A stretch of DNA of 64,000 nt from Siniperca chuatsi (GCF_020085105.1 NC_058065.1:4385718-4449717), one strand, 5' to 3'; counted from the first letter of the stretch, positions 52,201 through 61,035 are shown. A program made the numbers and translations. Notes: generated from the letters alone by a model not told the origin.

Positions 52201-54935
52201 CAACAAGCTTTAGTGAATTTCCATCCATTAGGGATATTGCTGTTACCATGGAAACATTGCCTGCTCCAGCCATCACTATACTATTATCAAGCATTATTTA
52301 TTCTTGCAGTTATTTGGTATTATTGTCGAATCACTTTCTTGACACCACCCACATTTCTACATGCATTGAGTACGTAATTTCACAGTGAAAAAAACTATTT
52401 AGTTTTATTTAATAAATATAGAAAATATTATTTCGGGTCTTTGGTCTTTTTTAATTTGTTTAATCCTTTTTATTTAAGAGCTTTACTTTCTAAATAGGTA
52501 AAGCATTCTTTTTTCTTAATGACTTTTTTGGCTGTAATAGCCTGCTATTTTGGCTATAGCTCCGTTAAAAAGCGATAGCAGAGAGATGACGGCTTTTGCC
52601 ACAAGGGCGCCCCAAACATTATTAAACTGTTGACAGATGAAATGTAGTTTGTTTGTTTGCCAAAATGGATTTGTGATGTTTTGAACCCCCCCTTATTTTA
52701 TTTTATGCTTCTACTGCTAGATCTTTGATTCTATTCTTAGCACTTTAAAACCTACCAGGCTTATTGAAAATGTCTATAAGGAAAATGGACCGGAAACTCA
52801 GATGTCTGACATCTATTCCTCTTTCTCTATGTAAACACATCTTTTCTCTCCCTGTCTTTCCCCAGGGCTCGCTGACAGACTACCTGAAGGCCAACGTGGT
52901 GTCGTGGAATGAGCTCTGCCACATCACTCAGACAGCAGCCCGCGGCCTGGCCTACCTCCATGAAGACATCCCGGGACACAAGGACGGACACAAGCCCTCC
53001 ATCGCTCACAGGTACGCTGTCGAAATACCTGGGAATTTATCAGCTTTTATCAAGACATTGGGAGCATTTTGACATGCTTTGATTTTGGCTACAGGAGTTC
53101 TACACTCAGTGATCAGTTAGACTGAAGCTATTTTCCTTGTTTCTTTTTGTGTCTTAGGGACATTAAGAGTAAGAATGTGCTGTTGAAGAATAACCTGACA
53201 GCCTGCATAGCTGACTTTGGCCTTGCCCTGCAGTTTGAAGCGGGAAAATCAGCAGGAGACACACATGGACAGGTACAGTTTACAGTTAAAGGGTAAAATA
53301 TTAACTACTCATCCACCTCTTTCACCGTATTTCCTGCCTTTTTTTAGGTTGGAAACTGGCTTCTCAAACCAACAAACAAATAAAAGTGGTTGTAATGGTG
53401 GCACCTTTTTTGATTGGAGTCCTGTGTACTGCGGGGAATGTTACTGAGTCACCATTATCAATATTAATTTGTGAAAATACCTGACAGCGCCTATGGGTGG
53501 CAGTGTGGGCCAAAAATTTAGTAATGGGGACTTCTTTCGTTCTGTTCTTGCATAGGCCTCGAAGGTCTGGAAAATATTTCTAAATAGTGTTTAAACATCT
53601 GAAGTTGATAACAGATTTAAGCCATGCCCAGTGTATCAGTTCTGTATCATACAGGGATCAGTTTACAGATCCCTGTATGATACAGACACAGTTTAATCCC
53701 CACAATTTAATCTCATCTGTTTTGTTTAAGTGAACCCCGAGTTTTAAGTCAAAGAGAGCCAAACTGAGACAACTTCGCTTTTATTTGAATGTTTTTAATG
53801 GTAAAAAAAAACCATGCTGAAATCATGTCATTTGAACTGACTGTTTTGGTTTGATGTATCTGCCAACTAAGCAACAACACCCCTCGATGACAAGCATCAC
53901 TTTTCGTCGTCTCAGCCCTTCTGTGAGATGTCATGACTTTCTTCTTCCTCGCTGCTTGTGCTTGATTTTCTGTTCATTTTTCTGTCCTGATGCTTACCTT
54001 TGACCTCTTGAACGGTTCCCTTTGAACCTGTAGGTGGGAACGCGGCGCTACATGGCTCCCGAAGTCCTGGAGGGCGCCATCAACTTCCAGCGCGACTCCT
54101 TCCTGCGTATCGACATGTATGCCTTCGGCCTCGTCCTCTGGGAGCTCGCGGCGCGATGCACCGCCGCTGACGGTGAGGCAGGATAACACTGCAGTCAATT
54201 TGTTGTATCCAGTGTGGTTTGATGTCTGCACACTGTGTTATGTTACTCCAGATACATTTTAATTAAAGACATGTGGCTGTGTGTTAACAGGCCCAGTGGA
54301 TGAGTACATGCTCCCGTTTGAGGAGGAGGTGGGTCAGCATCCGTCTCTGGAGGACATGCAGGACGTCGTCGTTCATAAGAAACTGAGGCCCTGCCTTCGA
54401 GACTGCTGGCAGAAACATGCGGTGAGCAATAAGAATAACGTTTTGTTGTTGTTGAGTTGTTAAGGGACTGTTCTTTAACTGGATGGTCACTGGCTTGATT
54501 TACTCAACTTGTTGTACCATATTAAATGTCAAATAAGTCTGAAAAAGGCTTTATTGAACGTCTAAAATGTAGTAGAAAACCTTAAATATGGTCTCTTTTT
54601 TTGTTAAGTTTTTAACGCTGTTTACCACATTAGTTTAATTTTGAGGCAAATAATCAGATGTAGTTAGATTCTCACCTTTTAAATCCCAAACCAAACAAAA
54701 GGGATCATCAGCTCAATGTTGATCTGCTGCTCTCTCTCAGGGTCTGGCCATGCTTTGCGAAACCATCGAGGACTGCTGGGACCATGAGGCCGAAGCTCGC
54801 CTGTCCGCCGGCTGCGTCGAGGAGCGCATCGGCCAAATGCAGCGCCAGGCCCCTATCATCGGCCCTGAGGAGATCGTCACTGTTGTCACCATGGTGACCA
54901 ATGTGGACCTCCCGCCCAAGGAGTCCAGCTTATGA
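16592..54935 (+). CDS. acvr2a: Activin receptor type-2A (11 coding exons, complete)
   Basis: This is a type II serine/threonine kinase receptor for activins and related TGF-beta ligands, acting at the plasma membrane by phosphorylating type I receptors. The coding join is 16592-16646, 36539-36746, 37638-37771, 39373-39527, 48927-49070, 49418-49561, 52866-53011, 53158-53272, 54034-54172, 54291-54421 and 54741-54935: 1566 nt, 521 residues plus TGA. Seen in order: signal peptide (1-19); ectodomain with ten cysteines (30, 50, 60, 78, 85, 91, 103-105, 110); membrane helix (about 147-169); kinase (about 200-490) with glycine loop 207-214, VAVK Lys227, HRD 328-330, Asn335, DFG 348-350 and APE 375-377; and a C-terminal ESSL, a class I PDZ-ligand type known in ACVR2A to bind ARIP/MAGI scaffolds. 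The exon-2 start and the C-terminus match my memory of ACVR2A rather than ACVR2B. Human ACVR2A has 513 residues; the 8 extra lie in the stalk. Teleosts can carry two acvr2a copies, and I cannot say which this is. Confidence 0.97.
18576..18650. repeat. 14-bp perfect inverted repeat in intron 1
   Basis: GATTATTATTCCAC (18576-18589) and GTGGAATAATAATC (18637-18650) pair exactly across a 47-base loop. Confidence 0.7.
19033..19268. repeat. Teleost CGATTAAT-family repeat, copy 2
   Basis: CAATTAGTCGATTGACAAA at the start, AAGCCAAAATGCCAAAAA inside, and CAGATTAATCAATAATACAT near the end, followed by GCAGCCTTA. Diverged relative of the 4262 copy. Confidence 0.55.
20090..20818. mobile_element. Non-autonomous DNA transposon with 37-bp terminal inverted repeats
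   Basis: The left terminus (20090-20126, TCTCGCTTTGCCAGACCTAT then CTCCACACTTCG) and the right terminus (20782-20818, CGAAGTGTGGAGATAGGTCT then GGCTATGCGAGA) are reverse complements with two mismatches over 37 bases. Inside lies a second imperfect palindrome: AACCAATCACAGG at about 20222 and CCTGTGATTGGTT at about 20264. A start at 20354 opens a short frame with LCQLCDATY that soon hits stops, perhaps a dead coding remnant. The first 250 bases match a common fish repeat I know. A target-site duplication is not obvious. Confidence 0.75.
21762..22094. mobile_element. Teleost MITE with TGCGTTCCAAATCGCATACT ends
   Basis: The left end GCTGCGTTCCAAATCGCATACT is mirrored at the right by AGTATGGGTTTTGGAACACA. 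Between them are repeated CATACT/AGTATG motifs. I recognise this as a widespread non-autonomous fish DNA transposon. It explains the long minus-strand frame that crosses it. Confidence 0.65.
22281..22360. repeat. Teleost CGATTAAT-family repeat fragment, copy 3
   Basis: GGTGCCGCAACTAACACATC, TTTTCATTATTGATTTAAT and GGTCAATTAATCATTTGAGT. Strongly diverged. Confidence 0.4.
23418..23457. repeat. TG microsatellite followed by TA/TTTA repeat
   Basis: About nine TG units run into TATATATA and then three TTTA/ATTT units. Confidence 0.9.
24640..24828. repeat. SINE/LINE-tail-like fragment
   Basis: The end GTAAGTCATGCCGGATAAGA then GCATTAGCTAAAAGCCTAAA resembles the 3' tail of common fish SINEs (canonical sense: GGATAAAAGCGTCTGCTAAA). 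It is diverged. Confidence 0.5.
28249..28284. repeat. CA microsatellite (about 18 units)
   Basis: An uninterrupted 36-base CA run in intron 1, the longest dinucleotide repeat in the window. Confidence 0.95.
31060..31165. repeat. SINE-tail-like fragment
   Basis: GTGGAAAAGAGCATCAGCTAAAAGCCCGCAATGTAAAA (31122-31159) resembles the tail seen at 24640-24828. The upstream body is not clearly recognisable. Confidence 0.45.
32714..32985. repeat. Teleost CGATTAAT-family repeat, copy 4
   Basis: AACTAGAGCTATAACAGTTT and GTCAATTAATCAATTACTCG open it. AAGCAAAAATGCCAAACATT and TTCTCAAATGTGAGGATTTG are inside, and AATCTGCAGATTAATCGCTT is near the end. Confidence 0.55.
36539..36746 (+). CDS. acvr2a: acvr2a coding exon 2: first part of ligand-binding ectodomain
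   Basis: Encodes residues 19-87 plus two bases of codon 88. The acceptor is a pyrimidine tract ending CCAG, and the donor is AG|GTACGC. It carries five of the ten ectodomain cysteines (30, 50, 60, 78, 85) and the [15 protein letters not shown] segment typical of ACVR2A. Three N-glycosylation sequons are present: Asn34 (NSS), Asn43 (NRS) and Asn66 (NIS). As I recall the human protein, the last two are shared and the first is not. The exon is markedly GC-richer than the intron around it. Confidence 0.96.
36747..37637 (+). other. acvr2a: acvr2a intron 2 (891 bp)
   Basis: GTACGC...CTGCAG. It contains TG-rich stretches, including a GT run at about 37495-37517. No exon or RNA is seen. Confidence 0.9.
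37638..37771 (+). CDS. acvr2a: acvr2a coding exon 3: second part of ectodomain and stalk
   Basis: Encodes residues 88-132 plus one base of Thr133. The acceptor is CTCTGCAG and the donor A|GTATGT. It carries the remaining five cysteines, including the CCC triplet (103-105) and Cys110 in the signature [12 protein letters not shown] that closes the three-finger fold. After Cys110 the stalk is rich in Pro, Ser and His and is about eight residues longer than I recall for human ACVR2A. The junction codon 88 reads AG+T (Ser), where human has Arg. Confidence 0.95.
37772..39372 (+). other. acvr2a: acvr2a intron 3 (1.6 kb)
   Basis: GTATGT...CCACAG. A GC-richer patch at 38810-39020 carries open frames on both strands but no recognisable domain. 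A TG microsatellite lies at 39077-39100. Confidence 0.9.
39373..39527 (+). CDS. acvr2a: acvr2a coding exon 4: transmembrane segment
   Basis: Encodes residues 133-184. The acceptor is CTCCCCACAG and the donor CAT|GTAAGT is near-perfect consensus. The stretch [20 protein letters not shown] (148-167) is the single membrane helix. It is followed by the positively charged stop-transfer RHHK (170-173), which places the kinase side in the cytoplasm. The LLYSLVP start and the HHK-AYP continuation match the ACVR2A pattern. Confidence 0.95.
40976..41001 (+). other. G-quadruplex-forming motif in intron 4
   Basis: Five G runs (40976-40978, 40980-40982, 40984-40987, 40993-40997, 40999-41001) separated by 1-5 bases satisfy the G3+N1-7 rule on the sense strand, so the motif could fold in DNA or pre-mRNA. 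Confidence 0.7.
41905..42030. repeat. Teleost interspersed repeat fragment (AACTATTCCTTTAA family)
   Basis: ACATGAGAGTGGTATCGACC, then CTTCTCATCTTAACTCTTGG and ATGCCGAACTATTCCTTTAA, match the end of a repeat common in percomorph fish. Confidence 0.6.
44160..44366. repeat. Degenerate inverted-repeat element (GGTATTGGTACTG type)
   Basis: CGGCCGATACCACTTTAATC at the left, with GGGTATTGGTACTGAAACTC and GGGTATTGTATCCACACTAG at the right, resembles the fish MITE class also seen at 56136. The arms are poorly preserved. Confidence 0.4.
45470..45620. repeat. Teleost interspersed repeat fragment (ACTTAAGTACAAG type)
   Basis: GTAAATTACTTAAGTACAAG, AAATGTACTTTGGCTCAAAA and GGAGTAGAAGTATGGCTGCA have the look of a widespread fish repeat. 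It is diverged. Confidence 0.35.
46886..47110. repeat. Teleost GCTAACATGC-family repeat, truncated copy
   Basis: AGAGTCTACAGCCATGCTAG, GCTCTGTGAGGCTGTACTAA, GACAATGCTAACATGCTAAT and GATGGTGGCGTTAGATGAAA match parts of the family also present at 7557-8072, including a 5' section missing there. Confidence 0.65.
48545..48860. repeat. Teleost SINE/LINE-derived repeat just before exon 5
   Basis: CCAAAGTGCTTCAATCAAAT, AAGATGTGATTTAAGATGTG, GATTCTGCTGGCCTAAGCTC and AAGCCCGGTCACCTTCAGTG match a common fish retroelement tail. It ends about 65 bases before acvr2a exon 5. Confidence 0.55.
48927..49070 (+). CDS. acvr2a: acvr2a coding exon 5: kinase N-lobe, ATP-binding loop
   Basis: Exactly 48 codons (residues 185-232, phase 0 at both ends). 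It starts DPGPSPPSP, the proline-rich juxtamembrane linker, then [20 protein letters not shown] with the glycine-rich loop (Gly209, Gly212) and the VAVK catalytic lysine (Lys227). The acceptor is TCTCTACAG and the donor CAG|GTATTA. Because the exon is a whole number of codons, skipping it would keep the frame but remove the ATP-anchoring lysine. Confidence 0.96.
49071..49417 (+). other. acvr2a: acvr2a intron 5 (347 bp)
   Basis: GTATTA...TTCCAG. At 49190-49232 it holds AAAAAGCAATGAGGCATCGC followed by AACATAAAAGA, a near copy of sequence at 48622-48654 on the other side of exon 5. Confidence 0.9.
49418..49561 (+). CDS. acvr2a: acvr2a coding exon 6: kinase N-lobe, helix C region
   Basis: Exactly 48 codons (residues 233-280). 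It encodes [13 protein letters not shown], the helix C region, then [16 protein letters not shown] and the beta strand [12 protein letters not shown] that leads into the hinge. The acceptor is CTCTTCCAG and the donor AAG|GTGCGC. Both ends are phase 0, like exon 5. Confidence 0.96.
49562..52865 (+). other. acvr2a: acvr2a intron 6 (3.3 kb)
   Basis: GTGCGC...CCCCAG. AT-rich unique sequence with a short CTAAGCTAAGCTAGC run (49881-49895). No exon, RNA or complete repeat is recognised. Confidence 0.9.
52866..53011 (+). CDS. acvr2a: acvr2a coding exon 7: kinase C-lobe, helices D and E
   Basis: Encodes residues 281-328 plus two bases of Arg329. It reads [19 protein letters not shown], then [13 protein letters not shown] and HKPSIAH, leading into the catalytic loop. 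The acceptor is CTTTCCCCAG and the donor AG|GTACGC. The intron splits the HRD arginine codon and is completed by G of exon 8. Confidence 0.96.
53158..53272 (+). CDS. acvr2a: acvr2a coding exon 8: catalytic loop and DFG motif
   Basis: Completes Arg329 and encodes residues 330-367. It contains [10 protein letters not shown] (catalytic Asp330, metal-binding Asn335) and IADFGLA (Asp348). The acceptor is TGTCTTAG and the donor CAG|GTACAG. All residues needed for phosphotransfer are intact, so this reads as an active kinase, not a decoy or pseudogene. Confidence 0.96.
53273..54033 (+). other. acvr2a: acvr2a intron 8 (761 bp)
   Basis: GTACAG...CTGTAG. It contains the perfect 19-bp hairpin at 53641-53686. 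Otherwise AT-rich and unremarkable. Confidence 0.9.
53641..53686. repeat. Perfect 19-bp hairpin in acvr2a intron 8
   Basis: TCTGTATCATACAGGGATC (53641-53659) and GATCCCTGTATGATACAGA (53668-53686) are exact reverse complements with an 8-base loop, AGTTTACA. The stem has about two turns of helix and could fold in the sense transcript. No known small RNA is recognised. Confidence 0.9.
54034..54172 (+). CDS. acvr2a: acvr2a coding exon 9: activation segment and helix F
   Basis: Encodes residues 368-413 plus one base of Gly414. It starts [20 protein letters not shown], with the APE motif at 375-377, then [18 protein letters not shown]. The acceptor is CCTGTAG and the donor G|GTGAGG. The sequence is strongly conserved across type II activin receptors. 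Confidence 0.96.
54291..54421 (+). CDS. acvr2a: acvr2a coding exon 10: kinase C-lobe
   Basis: Completes Gly414 and encodes residues 415-457, [20 protein letters not shown] then [23 protein letters not shown]. The acceptor is GTTAACAG and the donor GCG|GTGAGC. It follows a short 118-bp intron. The LRPCLRDCW stretch has two cysteines where I recall different residues in human (Val and Tyr). Confidence 0.96.
54422..54740 (+). other. acvr2a: acvr2a intron 10 (319 bp)
   Basis: GTGAGC...TCTCAG. AT-rich, nothing else seen. Introns 7 (53012-53157, 146 bp) and 9 (54173-54290, 118 bp) are likewise short and empty. Confidence 0.9.
54741..54935 (+). CDS. acvr2a: acvr2a coding exon 11: kinase end, C-terminal tail and stop
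   Basis: Encodes residues 458-521 and TGA at 54933-54935. It begins [20 protein letters not shown], continues with the family-typical [10 protein letters not shown], and ends [18 protein letters not shown]. The ending MVTNVD-PPKESSL is the ACVR2A form. The last four residues fit a class I PDZ ligand. The acceptor is TCTCTCAG. Confidence 0.96.
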   Translation, partial: GLAMLCETIEDCWDHEAEARLSAGCVEERIGQMQRQAPIIGPEEIVTVVTMVTNVDLPPKESSL

Positions 54936-55059
54936 TTGGCCGATCAACCGACACCGGATGAGCTAGCAGAAACAAGGATCAACGCGAGGGGATGAACAGC
55001 CGACCCTGGTTGGTTGGCGTAGTGGATTTGTTTTTCTTTCTTTCTGTTTTTATCGTTAT

Positions 55060-55088
55060 CTCTCTCTCTCTCTCTTTTTTTTTTTTTT
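55060..55088. repeat. CT tract followed by T14 in acvr2a 3' UTR
   Basis: About seven TC units run directly into 14 T, a possible polypyrimidine-binding site in the mRNA sense. Confidence 0.85.
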
Positions 55089-55568
55089 GTTCCTTTAAAT
55101 GCGGGCCGTTACTCGCATTCAAGAAACACCCTGCGCCCACCTCACCACATCAGTTGATATCCACCTCATTTTGATATGTGTGCCTGAGGATTTTAACATT
55201 TTACCGGTCGAAACTTTCTCATCCCGAGCAAACGATTCAGGATGTTACAACGACGTCACCGAGTGATAGTGCTGACATGCTGGGACAAACACTTTTATCA
55301 TGTATTGTTTTTATATACATACACTCACATAGGAGGGTGACCTGTTCTGCTTGGTTTTCTACAGAGAGAGAAGATCTGGCAGATAAATTTCACAGAACTC
55401 AGTGCATTTTAGTGTAAAAAAAAAAAAAAAGAAAAGAAAAGAAAAAAGACGAGCACCTGGCTCTGGATACATTGCTGTTTTCTCGTGTGCGTTTTTTTTT
55501 TTTTTTTTTTAACGACTATCGTTCTGCCAATAAGCAACGGCTTCTGAATGTTTATAGTGTAATGCTGC

Positions 55569-55576
55569 TGTACATA
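55569..55576 (+). promoter_or_regulatory. acvr2a: Pumilio response element in acvr2a 3' UTR
   Basis: TGTACATA matches the Pumilio consensus UGUANAUA and lies about 0.63 kb after the stop codon in the mRNA sense. PUF proteins bound here would repress or destabilise the mRNA. An 8-mer can occur by chance. Confidence 0.4.
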
Positions 55577-56135
55577 GTGTATTATGGACCCAGACAACTT
55601 GGTAATCAAGCTTATTTTAAAGGGGGAGGGGGAGGGGGTCCATTTTCAAGCATTACGATGATAAAAACCATAAACCTCCTTCAACCAGGTATACCTCACT
55701 TCAGATGGACACAGTTTAAATTAGTCCCTCTCCCTGTTCACAATCATAGCTCACACTTTCCACAATCTTGGCTCTAGACATCCAAACAAACTGCTGTCAG
55801 CTGTGACACTCATGGGTAATGTAGTCAGCAAAGCCTTGATATACATTGCCATACACAACCGTAATCACAAGTGTTTCTCCCTTTTTCCTCCCCTTTCTCA
55901 GTCTCATGTTTAGTTTTGCTCCACTTTGATATTTGACTGAATAACAACTTTTCCCCTTTTGTTAGATAATGGGGGGGGACGACATACCCCCATGATGAAG
56001 TTGTCGTTTAAAGTGATTTTTCCGTTTTGGTTTGCCGTTTCAGCTGTCAATGGAGTAATAATATCTATCGCTGACAAGCCTAATTTTGACCGTGAGATCT
56101 GGATATACAGTATATGTATTTATATCTGTCTGGAT

Positions 56136-56388
56136 TAGCGCTGGGTACCAACTAATTATAACTTTTTGATATTTGGTATCTGTACCAAATCAGAAGGTAT
56201 TAAAACGCTTCAAGATTGTCAAACTCTTGGAGCGTATTCTTCTTGTTCTTATCATTTTGTGAGATCAGTTATGTGTGGTCTTATTCTATTTAGAAAAAGC
56301 AGATTAACAAAATAGATCATCCAATATGTAGAGGTATCAGATTTGAAGTGTAGTTTTGAGGAGGTTTCCAGGGGTACCCAGCCCTACT
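56136..56388. mobile_element. Short inverted-repeat element (CTGGGTACC ends) in the acvr2a 3' UTR
   Basis: TAGCGCTGGGTACCA (56136-56150) faces GGGTACCCAGCCCTA (56372-56386) as imperfect terminal inverted repeats, about 250 bp apart. This is the layout of a fish hAT-type MITE. If the 3' UTR runs to 59.1 kb, the element is transcribed. Confidence 0.55.
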
Positions 56389-59063
56389 TTGGAGTTATAC
56401 CTGTATTTAGTTGAGCCAGCTTGCTTTTGATTTGATTGCACACATCTTTTTTGGATTACTATCAAGAGTTTCTGCTCTCTTTTGATACACCTCAGGAATC
56501 TTTGCTACTCATCACCTCCTCATCCTCCACCTCTTCCTCCTCATCCTCACCTGTCTCGGACTGGAATACCTCCTCTCTCACTGATTCTTACGCTTCCTCT
56601 CTCTCTTTCTTGCCTCATCTCGACTTATAAGGGTTTAGCTGTGCTGTCATGCTCAAAAACAGTGTCTCTGCTCTCTTTAGGACCAGTCCAGATTTAATCT
56701 TAACACTACTCCCAAACAGTGAAATTGTGAGCTTTCATCTGTTCTGTCTCTTGAACCTGGTTGAACCTTGCCAATCCCTATGCAGGTATTTATTTAGTCC
56801 TAAGTCTGTAGAACCAGCCTAAACCTGATCAGTTAGTTAGCAGGTATTTATAATCCCTGTAGAACCAAACATCTGGTCTGGCCTTAACTCTGAGAGCTAG
56901 TTGATTTGCCAGTGTTTCCACTATGTGTTCACCGTTCAGAGTTCTTGAGCAACTGATCAGACCTTTCTTGCTCTGAACAACTAGCTGGATATACAGCATG
57001 CCTTGTGTCTCTCTCCAGAGTTAGACACAACCTGCTCTAAGTTAACAGATTCAACAGTTTTCACATAAGAAGTAGGTGATTTAAAAACAATAAACTACCT
57101 GAAAATATTGGGTTTGAATTTGAAACGACCGCACGGCTAACTAGCAAGTTGAGACAGGTAATCTCTCTTTCTCTCTTTCATCCTGGTGCCATTTCTACGT
57201 ATCCATATTAGTTACTCTTGTAGATGTCAGGCAAAACGGATGTATCTGTCATTGTTGTGAATGCAACAATGACATTTTTGAGTTTTTGTTTCCTCTGAGG
57301 GACGTTGAACATTGGTGCCGGCAGACCTGCAGTCTCTCCTCAAGATTTGGGGGCGGTTTCACAGGATACAGTCTAAAATCAAGCTTTTTAAAGTCAAGTG
57401 AAGCAGTTGGAATTACTTAAAACATGAAGAAAGTTCTTTCTACCAAACCATTTCACATTCAGGGCAATACATAATTATCCTTTCTTTATAACACACTTTA
57501 AGCAAACGCCGTACTGTAGTGCTTGAGGAAATGAAGAGCCAAGTAAAATGCTAAAAAATGAAATTGATTAGTGATCATGTCTGGACAGGGGAGTCAAAGC
57601 AAGTTCTCGCATTCTGCAAAGCAAACAAGTCTAATTGAGTTAAATATTTGTTTTGAGCGCTTAGATGTACCCCAAGTATTCTGCGAAAACTGCTGTAATT
57701 ATTTTAGTTGTAAAATACAGACCTTACAGGGCCAGACTAGCTTAATATTAACAGTTGACCTGATTAACAAAAGGCCTTTTTCCACCAAATAACCCAGGAA
57801 CTAGAAGAACTAAAAAGTAAAGGATCTTCAGAGTTCAGAAACTGTAAAAGTTCCTTGAGCATGTTTGTTTTTTTCCCCGCTACACCTCTAAAATGATGAT
57901 TAGGTAAATCTGGAGGAAGTGAACGTAGAAGTACGACAAGTTTGAGATATTATTTCAGCGCATTATAAGACTACTGCAACAACACAGCAAACCTGAAGGA
58001 AGTTTAAGCCATCATGTCATTTACTAACTGTAGCACGAGTACGATATTTTCACAGATATCGCTTCCTTTGCTGCTGCTGTTTTTCAGTTAACTGCTATTA
58101 AAAAACAGCCATTCTCTCAAGTCCTCATGAAGCTTAAGCAGTCAGGGACGATCAGTACTGCAAAGCCCAGCAGCCCTTCACTAAGTACTACCTCACTTAC
58201 AGGGATTTCTTTGGGGTAAAAAGTATGGCAAATAAACCAAAATCGTAACCAGGTTCCTCTAGTAGAAAAGCGATTAAAATTCCCAAGTTCTTAAACTGGG
58301 GGAAGAGTTCCAGTTTGGGGGATTCTTGGAGTAAACTCCCATTTCTCCCCATAAGTTTGAGACAGAAGCTAAAAGGTTAAAAAGATGTTTCCTCATTTTT
58401 GCCGTGATGCGTTATCTTGTTCTGTGAACATTTTCCATTATTGTACAAGACTGAACGACAGCAGAAGGCTGCTTATTGAAAAGGATCATTGACATCTCAA
58501 CATATGCTAACTGGCACAAACGTAAAGGAAAAACACCAGTATTACCTTTTTTTTGTCCCCAAGTTTGTACCCTCAAATGCAAAAACAGTATTTCAGCAGC
58601 CAAGTGGATTTTAAAAACAGCCTCCAAATGTTTGGTTGGTTACCTGCCAAAGTGGCTGGTGGAGTCGACAAACCTGCCAGCCACAGCAAAACAAAACTGG
58701 CCAGCATTTGGTAGGCGGTCGCAATTCCAGTACTGTAGGTAGATGGTGGAACGTGTTCAGTGTTTGATAGCTTGACTTTAAACTGTGCTTGAGAAACCGA
58801 CCCAAAACCGACAAATACCATTCAGGGATTCAGTACTATGCTTTTCTAAGTTCTCGCGAGTTATATGCAACCAGTGCCGCAAATTACCCTACACTTCTGT
58901 AGGATCAGCTGCAGGAGTGACTTTCAATAAACACACACACAAATAACTTGTAGCATTTTAATTTTTTTTTTTTTAATCCGTGACCTTGCATATTGATATG
59001 TTGTATTTATTTTTTAATTTACAGGCCTGAAGTTTTGGGGATCAGAGCTAAGGTGCAACTCGA

Positions 59064-59069
59064 AATAAA
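59064..59069 (+). promoter_or_regulatory. acvr2a: Probable poly(A) signal of acvr2a
   Basis: AATAAA, followed within about 35 bases by a GT/G-rich run (59093-59130), the expected downstream element. This is the best-looking cleavage signal after the acvr2a stop codon and gives a 3' UTR of about 4.1 kb. Another AATAAA at 58926-58931 is followed by a CA run and looks weaker. Confidence 0.5.
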
Positions 59070-61035
59070 GTTGTAAGAGTTGGCACGATTTATGGTTGTT
59101 GTTGGGGGGTTGGGGGTGGGTCTTCGGTTGTAATTCAGGAAATACTTTCATTAATTCAAAAAGAAAAGATATAAACTGTAACATGCTTCTTTCTATTCAG
59201 TCTATGGACAAATGACCGAGAATGAATGTTCTTCAGACTCCTGAATTCCAGTATTGTGTGTACTTTGATGGATTGAGCCCGGCCCTGTATAACTTTAGAG
59301 GGCTTTGCGTTTGGCTGGTTTCGTGTGATTGTGCCCCGTCGCTGTAGAAATTAGTAAAACCAACGCACTCGGAGATCCATTCATACACCTCATGGTTTTA
59401 TGGCTACCTGCTGAAGATGTGAACCAGTACCTGCTCTAAGGGCAATGAACTAGCAGGCTGACGATATGGTCCAACCAGAAAGAAAAGAAAAGACAAATTT
59501 TGTGCATTATTTGATAGTTAATTGTAAAACTCCCAAGTAGGATTTGAACCTCAACTGTCCTGTTGTACTAGAAAAAAGTACCAACATCTGCTTCCTCTGT
59601 CTTTAAGAAGCATTTCAGTTTATCCAAAAAAAATGTCTTGCTCTGTTTGCTTTCCTTCAGGTCTTGATCTTAGCAAACCTATTCTGTCTCAACTATGGTC
59701 TAAATATGGTCTGAATGTTGTCATTTAAAGGTGTATGAATGGGTTTTCTCAGCATGCAGGCTTTACGTTTTTCTATCTCGACTTCCTCCAGCCCAGCACG
59801 TCACATTGCTGTGCATATAAACTACCAGTGAAACATTTGTGTCTTGTTGCCCCCACTATTTTAAGCAGTCTAGAATCTGTACAGACATGAGAACATAAAT
59901 ACCTGTATCAACTATATACTCTGAGCTGAATCTTTATAAGTGCGTGTTGAACTTCAGTGTTTCCTCTACATTCATTTATACTTTTCTTGTGTTCTGACTC
60001 AGCAGCGGGGCTTGGCCCGGCTGCATAAAAGTTGTCATTCACTATGCGAAAAATTACTTTAAGTATAGCTTTGTGTAACCTAAAAGTTGGGGGCTCAATG
60101 GAGTACTTTGTAAGGCATCCAAGAAAGCACTAAAGGTTTCCTTAGCAGAAAATAAATGACAAACATTCAGCCCAGGGCGTTCCTCAAGGAGCCTACTTGG
60201 GTCCCCTGACATTTACATTTTGAATAATCCCCAAAGCTCTATAAGAGCAGTTGCAATACTCCATATGTGATAATGCAATCACCCACTACAGGTATTTCAT
60301 TCCAGCATCTCAATCTCCTGCTTTATATCACTATTGGTAAGAATTTTAGAGGAAACATTGAATTCCAATGACCTCGCCGCCAAGACTGTCTTGGCAGCAG
60401 GAAGAGTCTGGTTGCCAGGCCTAAAATTTCTACAAAAACAAGCAAACACTACAAGCATTTTTGACCCCACATTTCTTGAGGCTCTTGAGTTGCAGCGCTG
60501 ATCCAGGATCTGCCAACGCAGCCTCTAATGGTAATGATGCTCACAGGGTTTCTGGGAAGAAACTGATAAATCAGATAACTTTTGGTCATGAAACTTTAGT
60601 GGGTTGTATAAAAAAAAGTCTCTAAAGTGATGAAAATGTCTTGTTTCTTTACTCCTGATACATGTGACTGTACATTTTTATGTTCCTGACAAAAAATGTG
60701 AAAATAGGACAAGAAACTAAGCTCTTGAATTTCAAACTGGAAAATGTTTAGGAAGTACAACAAAAGTATCCCGCTAGGTGTTCTTGAACAAGAGTGAGTT
60801 TTTACCAGCTCCAGGGATTCACACCCTGACCTCTGACCTTTGACCTCCCAATGAAGAGACACAGGAGGATTAGAGAAAAAAGAATTCCCTTCGAAAAGTA
60901 TTATAGCAGAAAAAACCTTCAAAAACCCTGGGTACATTATCACAGAGACAAAATTGATCCCTGATCAGCGCTGTGACTCTCGGCTAATGTTAGCCGGCCA
61001 TGGTTTTTATCAGCTGAAGTGATCCACGTGATGTA

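Larger units (their letters stand above)
54936..59090 (+). other. acvr2a: acvr2a 3' UTR (probable extent)
   Basis: AT-rich, non-coding sequence after the TGA. It holds a CT tract running into T14 (55060-55088), an A15 run (about 55416-55430), a T19 run (about 55492-55510), a run of three G5 blocks (55622-55638), a Pumilio-type site (55569-55576) and a short inverted-repeat element (56136-56388). The end is inferred from the AATAAA at 59064 followed by a strong GT-rich stretch. A 3' UTR of several kb is usual for ACVR2A. Confidence 0.55.

Noticed and set aside
16592..54935. Assignment to the paralog acvr2b
   Set aside because: The [11 protein letters not shown] start, the [15 protein letters not shown] segment and the MVTNVD-PPKESSL end are of the ACVR2A type, and the neighbour is orc4, as for ACVR2A.
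59525..59575. tRNA-like T-loop (GGTTCAAATCC on the minus strand)
   Set aside because: The flanking stem bases do not pair and no anticodon or acceptor arm can be drawn.
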